DNA of 22,618 bases from an uncultured Coriobacteriaceae bacterium (GCA_902783925.1 CACZSV010000180.1:1-22618), one strand, 5' to 3'. Positions 15,069-22,490 are shown, counted from the stretch's first letter. Notes: generated by a model from the sequence alone, not told the origin. A program made the numbers and translations.

Positions 15069-17768
15069 GTGGTGACTAGCGTGCGGGAAGAGAGTGCGAA
15101 CAATATGGACGAGCAAAACGGCTCTTCAGGGCGTTCACATCCTGAGGGCGTTGTCGATGTCTTGCTGGTAATTAGAGGAAAGCAGGCCTATGCAGAGGCG
15201 GAAGCTCGTCTGAATCGTCTGATACATGACAAAAGGCAACCGCCTTTTGCCGTCGTGCTCTTCGATGTAAACGACTTGCAAAATGTCAACGAGGTTTCGG
15301 GACAAGAGTGCGGGGATCAGTACCTCCGTGATGCTTGCAAGCTTGTTTGCGACACGTTCAAGCATAGCCCGGTCTTTCGCGTTGGCGACGATGAATTCGC
15401 GGTCGTATCGTCTGGAAGCGATTACGAGCGTATCGATGAACTGCTCAGAAGAGTTGGCAATCACAATGTGGAGGCATCGCGGGCAGGGGGTGTTGTTATT
15501 GCTTGCGGCATGTCGAGGTTCGATAACGATGATTGTGTAGCCGCGGTTTTCGAACGCGCAGATAAGAACATGCATGCAAACAAGCAGTCGCTTAAATCCA
15601 GACAATACGGCGAATCGGCGAAGAAGTACGCCTACAATACCGAAAAGCGCATCGTTTTGGAAAGCTTGCAGCAGCCGTTTGCCGTATACCAGTTTGTCGA
15701 TAAGCGTGTCGTTACCTTGCTCGTCTCGGATGGATTCTGCAGGCTCTTCGGGTATGCAGATCACGATGAAGCCATGTACGACATGGATAACGACATGTAC
15801 AAGGACGCGCATCCCGATGATGTTGCGCGCATAGCGGATGTCGCAGCCCGTTTTGCCATGGATGGTGGCGAATACGATGTTGTCTACCGTACGCGTAATG
15901 TGGGAAAACCCGGTTATATGGTTATCCATGCTCTGGGCGAGCGCATGTTTACAGAGGACGGGTCGCGACTTGCGCATGTCTGGTACACCTATGAAGGGCA
16001 ATACCAGGAGGGGAGCGCGGACGCGCAGTTCGAGATTGCCAAGGTGCTGAGCAGTGCTCTGTACGAGCAAAACACGAGCGAAGGCAATCGATACGACAAT
16101 TTGACCGGCTTGCCGACCATGACCTATTTCTTCGAGCTGACCGAAGCGAGAAAAGAGACCATACTCGAGCGTGGCGGGCAGCTCGTGATGCTGTATTTCG
16201 ATTTTGACGGCATGAAATTCTTCAACGATAAGTATGGATTCGAGCAAGGCGATCAGCTTCTCCGCATGTTTGCTCGTATGCTCGCTCACGCATTTGGCGA
16301 TGAGAATTGCTGCCACATTGGTGCGGACCGTTTTGCTGTCGTCGCCGAGGAAACGGGTATCGAGGAAAAACTGAACGGCATTTTCCGTTTATTTGGAGAG
16401 TTATACGGCGGAAAGACACCACCTGTGCATGCGGGGATTTATCCATATCTTGATAAAGAGCTTCACGTGAGTGCTGCGTGCGACAGGGCGAAGCTCGTAT
16501 GCGGTAAGCTCAAGGGCACGTACGCTTCTGGTTTCAAGTTCTACGACGAAAAGCTTCGCGAAGAAGCGCTATTGAAACAGCATGTTATCGAGAACATAGA
16601 CATCGCCATCCGCGAGAAATGGATTCAGGTTTTCCTCCAGCCAATAATCAGAAGCGTCAATGAGAGGGTGTGCGATGTAGAAGCGCTGGCACGCTGGGTC
16701 GACCCCGAAATGGGCATTTTGGCGCCAAACAGTTTTATCCCGGCGCTGGAAGAGTCAGGTCTGATTTACAAGCTCGACCTGTATATGGTCGATCAGGTCC
16801 TCGAGTCTATCGAAGCGCAAGCTGCCAGTGGATCTAACGTCGTTTCTCATTCGATTAATCTCTCCCGAGCGGATTTTGATGCCTGCGATATCGTGGAGGA
16901 GATTCGAAAGCGGGTGGATGCGGCGGGAGTCGCACGAGACAGGATTACCATCGAGGTGACGGAAAGCGTCATTGGCAACGACTTCGAGTTCATGAAAAGG
17001 CAGATCGAGAGATTCCAGGAGCTCGGCTTTCCCGTTTGGATGGACGACTTTGGAAGCGGCTATTCATCGCTGGATTTCTTACAGAGCATAAACTTCGATC
17101 TCATCAAGTTCGATATGAGCTTTTTACGCAAGCTCGATGCGGACGATAGCGGCAAAGTCGTTTTGGCCGACCTGATGCGCATGATGACATCGTTGGGAGT
17201 GGACACGGTCTGCGAAGGTGTCGAGACGGAGCCGCAGGTTCGCTTTCTGCAAGAGATTGGCTGCTCGAAGCTTCAAGGCTTTTTCTTCAGCGAGCCGCTT
17301 CCTCTCGAGACGGCAATTCGGAGGAGAAAGGCTGGAACCCTCATCGAAGATGAGAATCCCAGTGAATCCGATTACTACGAGAGCATAGGTAGAATTAATC
17401 TGCACGATCTGAGTGTTATTGCAGAGGGGGATATCTCTTCCATGCAAAACACGTTCAATGCCTTGCCTGTGGGTATCATCGAAATCAATGGCAAGAAAAC
17501 TCGCTTTGTGCGAAGTAATCAGACATACCGTGATTTTGCCAAGCGCTTCCTCGGATTCGATCTTTCGAATGCATGTACTGAATTCGTTGAAATTGATTCA
17601 GACTTTGTGCAAAACGTCTTGGAGTGCTGCTGCGAGCAGGGGATGAGACTGTTCTATGACGAGACTATGCCCGACGGATCTGTTGTCCATTCCTTTGCCA
17701 GACAGATCGGGGTGAATCCCGTAACGGGAAGCAAGGCGATCGCCGTGGCGGTTTTGTCCATAACCTAA
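15069..17768 (+). CDS. GGDEF / PAS / degenerate GGDEF / EAL protein, probable c-di-GMP phosphodiesterase, C-terminally shorter paralogue
   Basis: This 899-residue cytosolic protein carries an extra N-terminal GGDEF domain (about 25-185) with signature GDDEF (106-110), an unusual second residue; its FDVNDLQNVN metal region looks normal, so weak cyclase activity cannot be excluded. A PAS domain (about 195-335) follows. Next come a degenerate GGDEF domain (GADRF, 418-422) and an EAL domain with EAL at 538-540, SINLS, EVTES, DDFGSGYSS, LIKFD, CEGVE and LQGFFFS. The part from about residue 345 is highly similar to the preceding gene. The frame ends at TAA exactly where the paralogue has Glu and continues into two further PAS-like modules. 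The GTG-GTG start is supported by the paralogue; an ATG at 15105 with GGAAGAGAG upstream is an alternative. Net c-di-GMP hydrolysis is inferred from the intact EAL motifs. Confidence 0.9.
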   Translation: MVTSVREESANNMDEQNGSSGRSHPEGVVDVLLVIRGKQAYAEAEARLNRLIHDKRQPPFAVVLFDVNDLQNVNEVSGQECGDQYLRDACKLVCDTFKHSPVFRVGDDEFAVVSSGSDYERIDELLRRVGNHNVEASRAGGVVIACGMSRFDNDDCVAAVFERADKNMHANKQSLKSRQYGESAKKYAYNTEKRIVLESLQQPFAVYQFVDKRVVTLLVSDGFCRLFGYADHDEAMYDMDNDMYKDAHPDDVARIADVAARFAMDGGEYDVVYRTRNVGKPGYMVIHALGERMFTEDGSRLAHVWYTYEGQYQEGSADAQFEIAKVLSSALYEQNTSEGNRYDNLTGLPTMTYFFELTEARKETILERGGQLVMLYFDFDGMKFFNDKYGFEQGDQLLRMFARMLAHAFGDENCCHIGADRFAVVAEETGIEEKLNGIFRLFGELYGGKTPPVHAGIYPYLDKELHVSAACDRAKLVCGKLKGTYASGFKFYDEKLREEALLKQHVIENIDIAIREKWIQVFLQPIIRSVNERVCDVEALARWVDPEMGILAPNSFIPALEESGLIYKLDLYMVDQVLESIEAQAASGSNVVSHSINLSRADFDACDIVEEIRKRVDAAGVARDRITIEVTESVIGNDFEFMKRQIERFQELGFPVWMDDFGSGYSSLDFLQSINFDLIKFDMSFLRKLDADDSGKVVLADLMRMMTSLGVDTVCEGVETEPQVRFLQEIGCSKLQGFFFSEPLPLETAIRRRKAGTLIEDENPSESDYYESIGRINLHDLSVIAEGDISSMQNTFNALPVGIIEINGKKTRFVRSNQTYRDFAKRFLGFDLSNACTEFVEIDSDFVQNVLECCCEQGMRLFYDETMPDGSVVHSFARQIGVNPVTGSKAIAVAVLSIT

Positions 17769-17838
17769 CCGGAAATCGAAAAAACGCGGCGAGCTCGCAT
17801 GACATGCCCGCTCATGCGCCCGCTGCCCGCTCGTCTTA

Positions 17839-17900
17839 GGGCGCGGCAGCTGCGGGGCAAACGCTTGCGCGTTTGCTAGTCCTCGCTGACCGCCGCGCCC
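17839..17900. repeat. GC-rich nested stem-loop
   Basis: Outer arms GGGCGCGGC (17839-17847) and GCCGCGCCC (17892-17900) enclose a perfect inner hairpin GCAAACGC / GCGTTTGC (17857-17864 and 17869-17876, loop TTGC). It lies about 70 bp after the EAL gene stop. It has no T-run, so it is either a factor-assisted terminator or a REP-like element. Confidence 0.5.
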
Positions 17901-17956
17901 TTAGCGACTCGCAGCTCGCGAAATCGCGGGCACGCCATGCGTGCGCTACGTTTTCA

Positions 17957-18060
17957 TGTCATTCCGAGCGAGCGCGCACGCGCAAGTCGAAGGATCTCAC
18001 GGCGGGCTGCAGCTCAATACGAGAATCCTCGGCGCCGCCGCTTCGCGCACGGCCTTTTCA
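17957..18060 (+). repeat. Foldback repeat element, copy 1
   Basis: It starts GTCATTCCGAGCGAGCG and contains the core AGTCGAAGGATCTCACGGCG followed by CTGCAGCTCA. A partly complementary arm follows (GAGAATCCT, then GCTTCGCGC). The core recurs as copy 2 at 18261-18301. It resembles short dispersed intergenic elements, but genome-wide copies cannot be checked from this window. Confidence 0.5.
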
Positions 18061-18070
18061 CGCCCACGAA

Positions 18071-18204
18071 ACATAGGTTTCGGGCAATCGCGCAACCTGC
18101 GTCATCTCAGACACGGCTTCAACACAGGTTATGGAGAGGTGAACAACCTGCGTCGTGAGAGCCCCCGGATTGACGCAGGTTTCGGGCAATCGCACAACCT
18201 GCGT
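18071..18204. repeat. Three tandem hairpin repeats with 51-bp period
   Basis: Units begin at 18071, 18122 and 18173, exactly 51 bp apart. Each has a 32-bp palindromic part (A-C-A/G-C/T-AGGTT, 14-nt loop, AACCTGCGT) and a 19-bp less conserved spacer. Unit 3 has perfect 9-bp arms ACGCAGGTT / AACCTGCGT; units 1 and 2 have one or two changes in the left arm. Units 1 and 3 share nearly the same loop (TCGGGCAATCG). It is not a CRISPR: the repeat itself varies and the spacers resemble each other. Confidence 0.8.
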
Positions 18205-18260
18205 CCTCAGAGCGCTCTGATTAATGACCGTCAGATTTGTTCTGCAGACACTCCCATATC

Positions 18261-18355
18261 GTCCGCACGAGTCGAGGGATCTTACGGCGGCCTGCAGCTT
18301 ACGCGAGTTTTTCGACTCGCTTCTTCCGCTCATGCGCTCGCTACGCGTTCGTTCA
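18261..18355 (+). repeat. Foldback repeat element, copy 2, overlapping the end of modC
   Basis: The core (AGTCGAGGGATCTTACGGCG, then CTGCAGCTTA) matches copy 1 in the same orientation. It is followed by a hairpin GCGAGT / ACTCGC (18303-18320) and a GCGCTCGCTACGCG-type arm that encodes the last residues of modC on the other strand. Confidence 0.45.
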
Positions 18356-19073
18356 AGACATAGGGACGACCAAGGAAGCGCATCACATCCGGGTCATGCT
18401 TTTGCTCGAATAGCGATTCTGCGGAAACGACGCATTTCAGCTGCCCGTCTAGAATAATACCGACGCGATGGGCAAGGATTTGCGCTTCGTGAAAGTCGTG
18501 TGTCACGAAAACAATGCTGCAATCGAATTGCTCATGAACGTTACGAATAAGATCGTACATTGCAAGCTTTGTGGTGGGGTCAAGCGCAGAAAACGGTTCA
18601 TCGAGGATGAGTATTTCGGGTTCGAGCACGAGTGCGCGTGCGAGCGCGGCACGCTGTGCTTCGCCACCGCTAATCACGCCTGGATACCTCTGGGCGATAT
18701 GCTCGATGCTGAATAGTTCCAGCATTGTATCTACACGTCTGGATATTTCCATATTGGGTATTCGATGACGTTTTAACCCATAGGCGATGTTGTCGTATAC
18801 GTTCAGATGGGGAAATAGCATATAGTCTTGATAAAGAATTCCAAGATGGCGTTGCTGAAGGGGGAGATTCTCGATGTTTTTTCCGTCGAGGAGAATCTTT
18901 CCGCTGTTGAAGGGGAACGCTCCCGCGATCGATTCCATAAGCACAGTCTTTCCCGAACCTGTTGCGCCCAAGATGGCGAAGATTTCGCCGGCTTCTATGC
19001 GCAGGCGGTCAACATGAAGCGTGAATTCGCCACGTGTGACATTGAGCGCCTGGATTTCGATTGTCCCTGCCAA
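18330..19073 (-). CDS. modC: Molybdate/tungstate ABC transporter ATP-binding protein
   Basis: This is the energy-coupling ATPase of the importer made by the neighbouring genes. Walker A GATGSGKT, Q-loop LYQDYMLFPH, signature ISGGEAQR, Walker B ILILDEP and H-loop VTHD are all present. At 247 residues it has only the nucleotide-binding domain and lacks the C-terminal TOBE/MOP molybdate-binding extension of longer ModC proteins. The start is TTG at 19073, one base after the permease stop, with GAGGAAGAG upstream inside the permease end; this implies translational coupling. The last residues (NERVASA) are encoded within a repeat-like arm, so the original C-terminus may have been altered. ModC is the best fit by gene order and sequence; tungstate or another oxyanion remains possible. 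Confidence 0.88.
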   Translation of the reverse strand: MAGTIEIQALNVTRGEFTLHVDRLRIEAGEIFAILGATGSGKTVLMESIAGAFPFNSGKILLDGKNIENLPLQQRHLGILYQDYMLFPHLNVYDNIAYGLKRHRIPNMEISRRVDTMLELFSIEHIAQRYPGVISGGEAQRAALARALVLEPEILILDEPFSALDPTTKLAMYDLIRNVHEQFDCSIVFVTHDFHEAQILAHRVGIILDGQLKCVVSAESLFEQKHDPDVMRFLGRPYVLNERVASA

Positions 19074-19074
19074 A

Positions 19075-19914
19075 TCAGCTGCTCTTCCTCAGGCGCTTTT
19101 GGGTTTCCACACGGCCTTGGCCAATTGGTCTCGTCAAGATATTCGAGATTACAAGCGTGGCTGCAGAAACGATGAGCATTATCATCGCCGTTGCCATTGC
19201 GGTGTCAGTGTTCCCAGTTGAAATCGAGAGATAGACGCTGCCGGGAAGCGTTTCTGTGCGCATACGGGTTACGCCAACAAGCATGAGGGTTGCGCCGAAT
19301 TCTCCCATGCCGCGGGCCCACGTGAGCACGAATGTCGAGACGAGTTGATTTCGGCATATGGGCAGGATTATTGTTCTGAATGCGGAAAACGAACTGGCAC
19401 CTAGCGTCTTTGCAACAAACTCCATGCGTGGATTCACATCGCCAAATGCCGTTCGGACCATGCGTATGGAAAAGGGGAGATTGACAATAAGCTGGGCAAA
19501 CACGATTCCAGATGGTTGAAACACTACGGCAAAGCCAATATCTTTTAGCGCTTTACCCGCATCAGAAGAAAACATAAGTAGGAGCGCGAAGCCGAGCAGT
19601 ATGTAAGGAAGCGACATAGTGAGCTGCATGAGCGTTTCTGCTGCACGCTTGAACGGCAGATTTGTTCGCGTAAGTGCATAGGCAGTGGGCAGCGCAAAGA
19701 GCATGCAAAGCGTCGTCGATATTGTTGATGTCACGATGCTCATCCGCAGAGAAAACAGCACTTCTTCGGAACTTATCGCCTCGCCGAGATGCGTTATGCC
19801 GCCTGCCATAATGGTGAGTATCGCACACCCAATGAAGAGCAGCGGTATGCATGCGATTCCAATGCATACGCCTGGAAAAATGTCCCGTTTTCGTCGGCCG
19901 CAACCAGAACTCAC
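19075..19914 (-). CDS. modB: Molybdate/tungstate ABC transporter permease
   Basis: This 279-residue inner-membrane permease has about five or six hydrophobic segments. The EAA-type cytoplasmic loop, which contacts the ATPase, reads LGASSFSAFRTIILPICRN, then WARGMGEFGAT. This matches the ModB/CysT permease family. The start is GTG at 19914; the ribosome binding site is weak (GCAGAAAG), and an in-frame TAA lies 27 bp upstream with no ATG between. It follows modA after a 98-bp gap holding a stem-loop and is 1 bp from modC. This order (modA-modB-modC) is the standard one. Specificity for molybdate versus tungstate cannot be read from the permease. Confidence 0.9.
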   Translation of the reverse strand: MSSGCGRRKRDIFPGVCIGIACIPLLFIGCAILTIMAGGITHLGEAISSEEVLFSLRMSIVTSTISTTLCMLFALPTAYALTRTNLPFKRAAETLMQLTMSLPYILLGFALLLMFSSDAGKALKDIGFAVVFQPSGIVFAQLIVNLPFSIRMVRTAFGDVNPRMEFVAKTLGASSFSAFRTIILPICRNQLVSTFVLTWARGMGEFGATLMLVGVTRMRTETLPGSVYLSISTGNTDTAMATAMIMLIVSAATLVISNILTRPIGQGRVETQKRLRKSS

Positions 19915-19951
19915 GGTAGTCAGGCTTTCTGCATCATCTTGTTATTGCAGT

Positions 19952-19992
19952 CCTTCTGAAGCATATCGCCCGTATGCGATAGCGGCAGAAGG
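19952..19992 (-). other. Stem-loop between modA and modB
   Basis: Outer 7-bp arms CCTTCTG / CAGAAGG and inner 6-bp arms TATCGC / GCGATA form a two-part hairpin in the modA-modB gap. There is no T-run. It probably stabilises the modA message or partly terminates transcription, giving more binding protein than permease. Confidence 0.45.
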
Positions 19993-20012
19993 CTGATGAG
20001 ATGCCAAACGTT

Positions 20013-20852
20013 TTAAACGACTTCGTATCCATATTCTTCCCAGATTTTCCGGGCTTCCTCTGTCTGAAGGAACTTTTCGAACTCATCTGCCGCGGTTTTG
20101 TCGGCAACGCTCGTAAGCCGTGCGGCGGGGACGGTTTTCACATACGTGCTCATCTCTGGAATATTGAGGATCGACGCTCCGTCTGCCTTGACGTTTTCTT
20201 TCCAGACGATACCTGCATCACCTTCGCCTTTAGCGAGCGCGTTTGCAATCTGAGGAGCGGTAGTTGTGGTTGTGACAGCATTTCTTGATTGCAGGGTCTC
20301 CCAGATGCCGGCATCGGTCAGTGCTTTCTTGGCAATCTTGCCGATGGGCGTTGATTCGGGATCGCCTATGAGCAATAAGTCGCATTTCTCGAGGTCGGCA
20401 AGCGATGCGATGGACTTAGGGTTGGATGATGGGACCGCAAGCACGGGAATATGTTTTACGAGATTCGTGCTCGTTTCGACATAGTTCTCGACAGGTTTAA
20501 GTTCCTCGGCAGAGCCGGCGATAAAGAAGTCGCCTTCTTTTGTCGTATCGATTTGCGTTTGGATTTGCGCTGCATTGGCAAACGTGATGTTCATTTTGCA
20601 GCCAGTTTTACTTTCAAATGCATCCGCGATCTTCTGGAATGGGTCGGTCATGCCGGCGCCGCAGTAAATGTTGAGCTGGGAGCCTGAAAGAGATGCTTTA
20701 CTAGTGGATGCAGAACTCGTCTGCGAGGAATTAGAGGCGGAGCCTCCAGAGGAACACCCTACGAGCAAAGCAATGATAGCTACGCTTGCTCCAATAATTC
20801 CGGCGAGCCTTGCCATTTTGCGAAATGCACACGTCTCATTCTTGCCTTCCAT
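20013..20852 (-). CDS. modA: Molybdate/tungstate-binding lipoprotein
   Basis: This is the substrate-binding protein of the importer, tethered to the membrane outside the cell. A signal peptide with a positively charged start and hydrophobic core ends in the lipobox LLVGC (Cys33 from this start), then a Ser/Thr-rich linker. The mature part has ModA-like stretches: LNIYCGAGMTDPFQKIADAF, TFANAAQIQTQI, GDFFIAGS and LLIGDPESTPIGKIAKKAL. The ATG at 20852 is chosen because GGAAGGGG lies 7 nt upstream; a TTG two codons earlier sits almost on top of that site. A good promoter is present at 20900-20928. The linked modB, modC and divergent modD support the assignment. Tungstate is a possible alternative substrate. 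Confidence 0.88.
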   Translation of the reverse strand: MEGKNETCAFRKMARLAGIIGASVAIIALLVGCSSGGSASNSSQTSSASTSKASLSGSQLNIYCGAGMTDPFQKIADAFESKTGCKMNITFANAAQIQTQIDTTKEGDFFIAGSAEELKPVENYVETSTNLVKHIPVLAVPSSNPKSIASLADLEKCDLLLIGDPESTPIGKIAKKALTDAGIWETLQSRNAVTTTTTAPQIANALAKGEGDAGIVWKENVKADGASILNIPEMSTYVKTVPAARLTSVADKTAADEFEKFLQTEEARKIWEEYGYEVV

Positions 20853-20899
20853 CGACAAACCCCTTCCCCAAAAGATAGATTTTTAATTTAGTTAAGTAT

Positions 20900-20928
20900 A
20901 GAATAAACCCAACGCAGAATAATATCAA
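20900..20928 (-). promoter_or_regulatory. Candidate promoter of modABC
   Basis: Read on the minus strand: -35 TTGATA (20923-20928), a 17-bp spacer and -10 TATTCT (20900-20905), about 48 bp before the modA start. The following AT-rich leader (20881-20899) has no recognisable ModE site. Confidence 0.55.
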
Positions 20929-20986
20929 CAATGAAATGTTTGTAGCAAAGAATAATGATGCTATCGAACTGAGGAGATTGAATCTG

Positions 20987-21826
20987 ATGAGGATATCGGA
21001 TACACGTTTAGAGTTTTTCGTGTCGGAGGACGTTCCCTATATCGATTTGACAAGTGAAGTGCTTGGCATAGGTGATGTGCCTGGCGAGATGGAATATTTC
21101 TCGCGCGAGGCATGCATTGTTGCAGGAGTCGAGGAAACGGCGCGTATAGCAAGTTCGATGGGATGCGAAGTGCTGCATAGGGTTAACGCGGGGGATAGGG
21201 TCGAGCCCGGTGAAGCAATTTTACGCATGAGTGGAAGCGCGGCCGCGTTGCATCAGGTGTGGAAAGTCGGGTTGAACCTGCTTGACCATCTGTCTGCGGT
21301 TGCCACTAAAACGCGTTCGGTCGTTGATTCCGTGCACGAGGTTAATCCTGCATGCGAAGTGCTGGCAACACGTAAGAGCATGCCTGGTGTGAAAGACTTG
21401 CTCATCGAGGCGGTTATGGTAGGCGGAGCGTTTCCGCATCGTCTCGGCCTTTCCGAGACCGTTCTCGTGTTTGATCACCATATTACATTTATGGGTGGCT
21501 TCAGCGAATTTCTCGAAAGAGTACCCGAGATTCGCCGAAAATGCGTGGAAAAGAAACTATTCGTAGAGGCAACGCCCGATCAGGCAATATTAGCAGCACA
21601 TGCTGGCGTCGACGGCATTCAGCTCGACAAGGTTCCAGTCGAGGAGCTGTCAGGTCTTGTGGTAAAGCTGCGAAGAATCGATCCACGCGTTACGCTCATT
21701 GCTGCCGGTGGTGTGAATCCTCAAAACGCTGCTGCGTATGCTGCATGTGGTGTAGACGGATTGGCGACAACCGCGCTTTTCACAGCCAAGCCTCTCGATA
21801 TGTCTATTCGCATGAATGTGCTATAG
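20987..21826 (+). CDS. modD: ModD, quinolinate phosphoribosyltransferase-like protein of molybdenum transport loci
   Basis: This is a 279-residue member of the nicotinate-nucleotide pyrophosphorylase (QPRTase) fold. Family features include LDHLSAVATKT, LATRKSMPGVKD, HRLGLSE, VEATPDQA, DGIQLDKV and the phosphate-binding end AAGGVNPQN, then GVDGLATTALF. Key Arg/Lys/His positions of the QPRTase active site appear kept, but genes of this subgroup beside mod operons are called modD; their precise reaction is not established. The start at ATG 20987 is preferred (GAGGAG 10 nt upstream, directly before MRISDTRLEFFV). An in-frame ATG at 20936 has no ribosome binding site and falls just beyond the divergent modA promoter. 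NadC proper is the alternative, but no nadA/nadB neighbours are present. Confidence 0.85.
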   Translation: MRISDTRLEFFVSEDVPYIDLTSEVLGIGDVPGEMEYFSREACIVAGVEETARIASSMGCEVLHRVNAGDRVEPGEAILRMSGSAAALHQVWKVGLNLLDHLSAVATKTRSVVDSVHEVNPACEVLATRKSMPGVKDLLIEAVMVGGAFPHRLGLSETVLVFDHHITFMGGFSEFLERVPEIRRKCVEKKLFVEATPDQAILAAHAGVDGIQLDKVPVEELSGLVVKLRRIDPRVTLIAAGGVNPQNAAAYAACGVDGLATTALFTAKPLDMSIRMNVL

Positions 21827-21888
21827 CTGCATCTCGCGATGGTTTGAGGGTTTTCTAAACTGCTTTGAACAGATTCCAATCGATATGA

Positions 21889-22320
21889 TTACCCTGTAGG
21901 TGAGTCCTGCAGGATTTCGAGCGTCATTCGCACGCAGTCTTCGATACATCCCGGACATGTCCGCAAGACGGGGCCTTCCGTGAGGCCCTTGATCTCGCAG
22001 CATAGAGTCGAGCCGTTTTTCTCTCTGAAGCGCTCCACAAGTTGACGAACCTGCGTATAGGTAGCGTGCTTTGTCGTAGGATTGTGCGGTCCTTCGCTCG
22101 TTTTGAATCCGATGATGGCGCAGCCGCCCGATATAGCGCCACATGTTTCCGTGTATCCGCCCATACCGCCACCAAGGCCTTCTGCCATTCTGAAAGCAGT
22201 CGACTCGTCTACCCCGACAAGGTCAGCGCAGGTGCAGGCAATAGCCTGTGCACAATTGAAGTTTCTGCCGTGTAGCTCGTGCGCCCGTTCGACGCGAGCT
22301 TCGATTTTCGCTCGGTGCAT
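21889..22320 (-). CDS. C_GCAxxG_C_C family cysteine-rich protein
   Basis: This 143-residue soluble protein matches the C_GCAxxG_C_C family: FNCAQAI near the N-terminus (Cys23), MAEGLGGGMGG, ETCGAISGG, then a C-terminal TCPGCIEDC. Ten cysteines in 143 residues suggest metal or redox-cofactor binding. The family is common in anaerobes, often beside redox enzymes, and its biochemical role is not established. ATG 22320 is chosen because GGTAGGAT lies just upstream; a TTG seven codons earlier has no site. It converges on modD (62-bp gap) and diverges from the PNPOx-like gene. A link to molybdenum metabolism is suggested only by position. Confidence 0.88.
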   Translation of the reverse strand: MHRAKIEARVERAHELHGRNFNCAQAIACTCADLVGVDESTAFRMAEGLGGGMGGYTETCGAISGGCAIIGFKTSEGPHNPTTKHATYTQVRQLVERFREKNGSTLCCEIKGLTEGPVLRTCPGCIEDCVRMTLEILQDSPTG

Positions 22321-22402
22321 GTATCCTACCGCCTTTGGCAAGCGAGGTTTTCGAGACGGGGAACATGATACAGGAGACGTTTAGCAAAAAACACGACGCG
22401 AT

Positions 22403-22419
22403 GAAGCTGTATTAGCTTC
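22403..22419. promoter_or_regulatory. Small inverted repeat between divergent genes
   Basis: Perfect 6-bp arms GAAGCT / AGCTTC surround a 5-nt centre, located just upstream of the candidate plus-strand -35 box. It is a possible operator shared by the two divergent genes, but short enough to occur by chance. Confidence 0.25.
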
Positions 22420-22423
22420 CATA

Positions 22424-22452
22424 TTGAGCTACGTGTTCTTCTCGAATACCAT
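22424..22452 (+). promoter_or_regulatory. Candidate promoter of the PNPOx-like gene
   Basis: -35 TTGAGC (22424-22429), a 17-bp spacer and -10 TACCAT (22447-22452) precede the gene by about 38 bp. Each box matches the consensus at four of six positions. Confidence 0.35.
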
Positions 22453-22490
22453 TGGCAGTACGGAAAACGCACCAGCAAGAAGGAGATGCA

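Larger units (their letters stand above)
17769..18329. other. Repeat-rich gene-free region between EAL gene and modC
   Basis: About 560 bases carry no credible gene. Open frames exist on both strands, but they follow the repeats and lack start signals or recognisable domains. The region holds a GC-rich stem-loop (17839-17900), a foldback element copy (from 17957), three hairpin repeats with a 51-bp period (18071-18204) and a second foldback copy (from 18261) that runs into the end of modC. Confidence 0.75.

Noticed and set aside
15135..16316. Minus-strand open frame of 393 codons inside the second EAL gene
   Set aside because: It has no domain or start signal and lies opposite a well-supported GGDEF/PAS coding region.
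18071..18204. CRISPR array
   Set aside because: Units differ from each other inside the repeat, spacers are only 19 bp and resemble each other, and no cas genes are nearby.
17941..18363. Open frame of 140 codons over the repeat island
   Set aside because: Its translation simply follows the 51-bp and foldback repeats (repeating GFGQS.NLR), it lacks a ribosome binding site, and similar frames are open on the other strand. This is expected from repeats whose period is a multiple of three.
20881..20935. ModE operator
   Set aside because: The AT-rich stretch has no convincing long palindrome of the ModE type.
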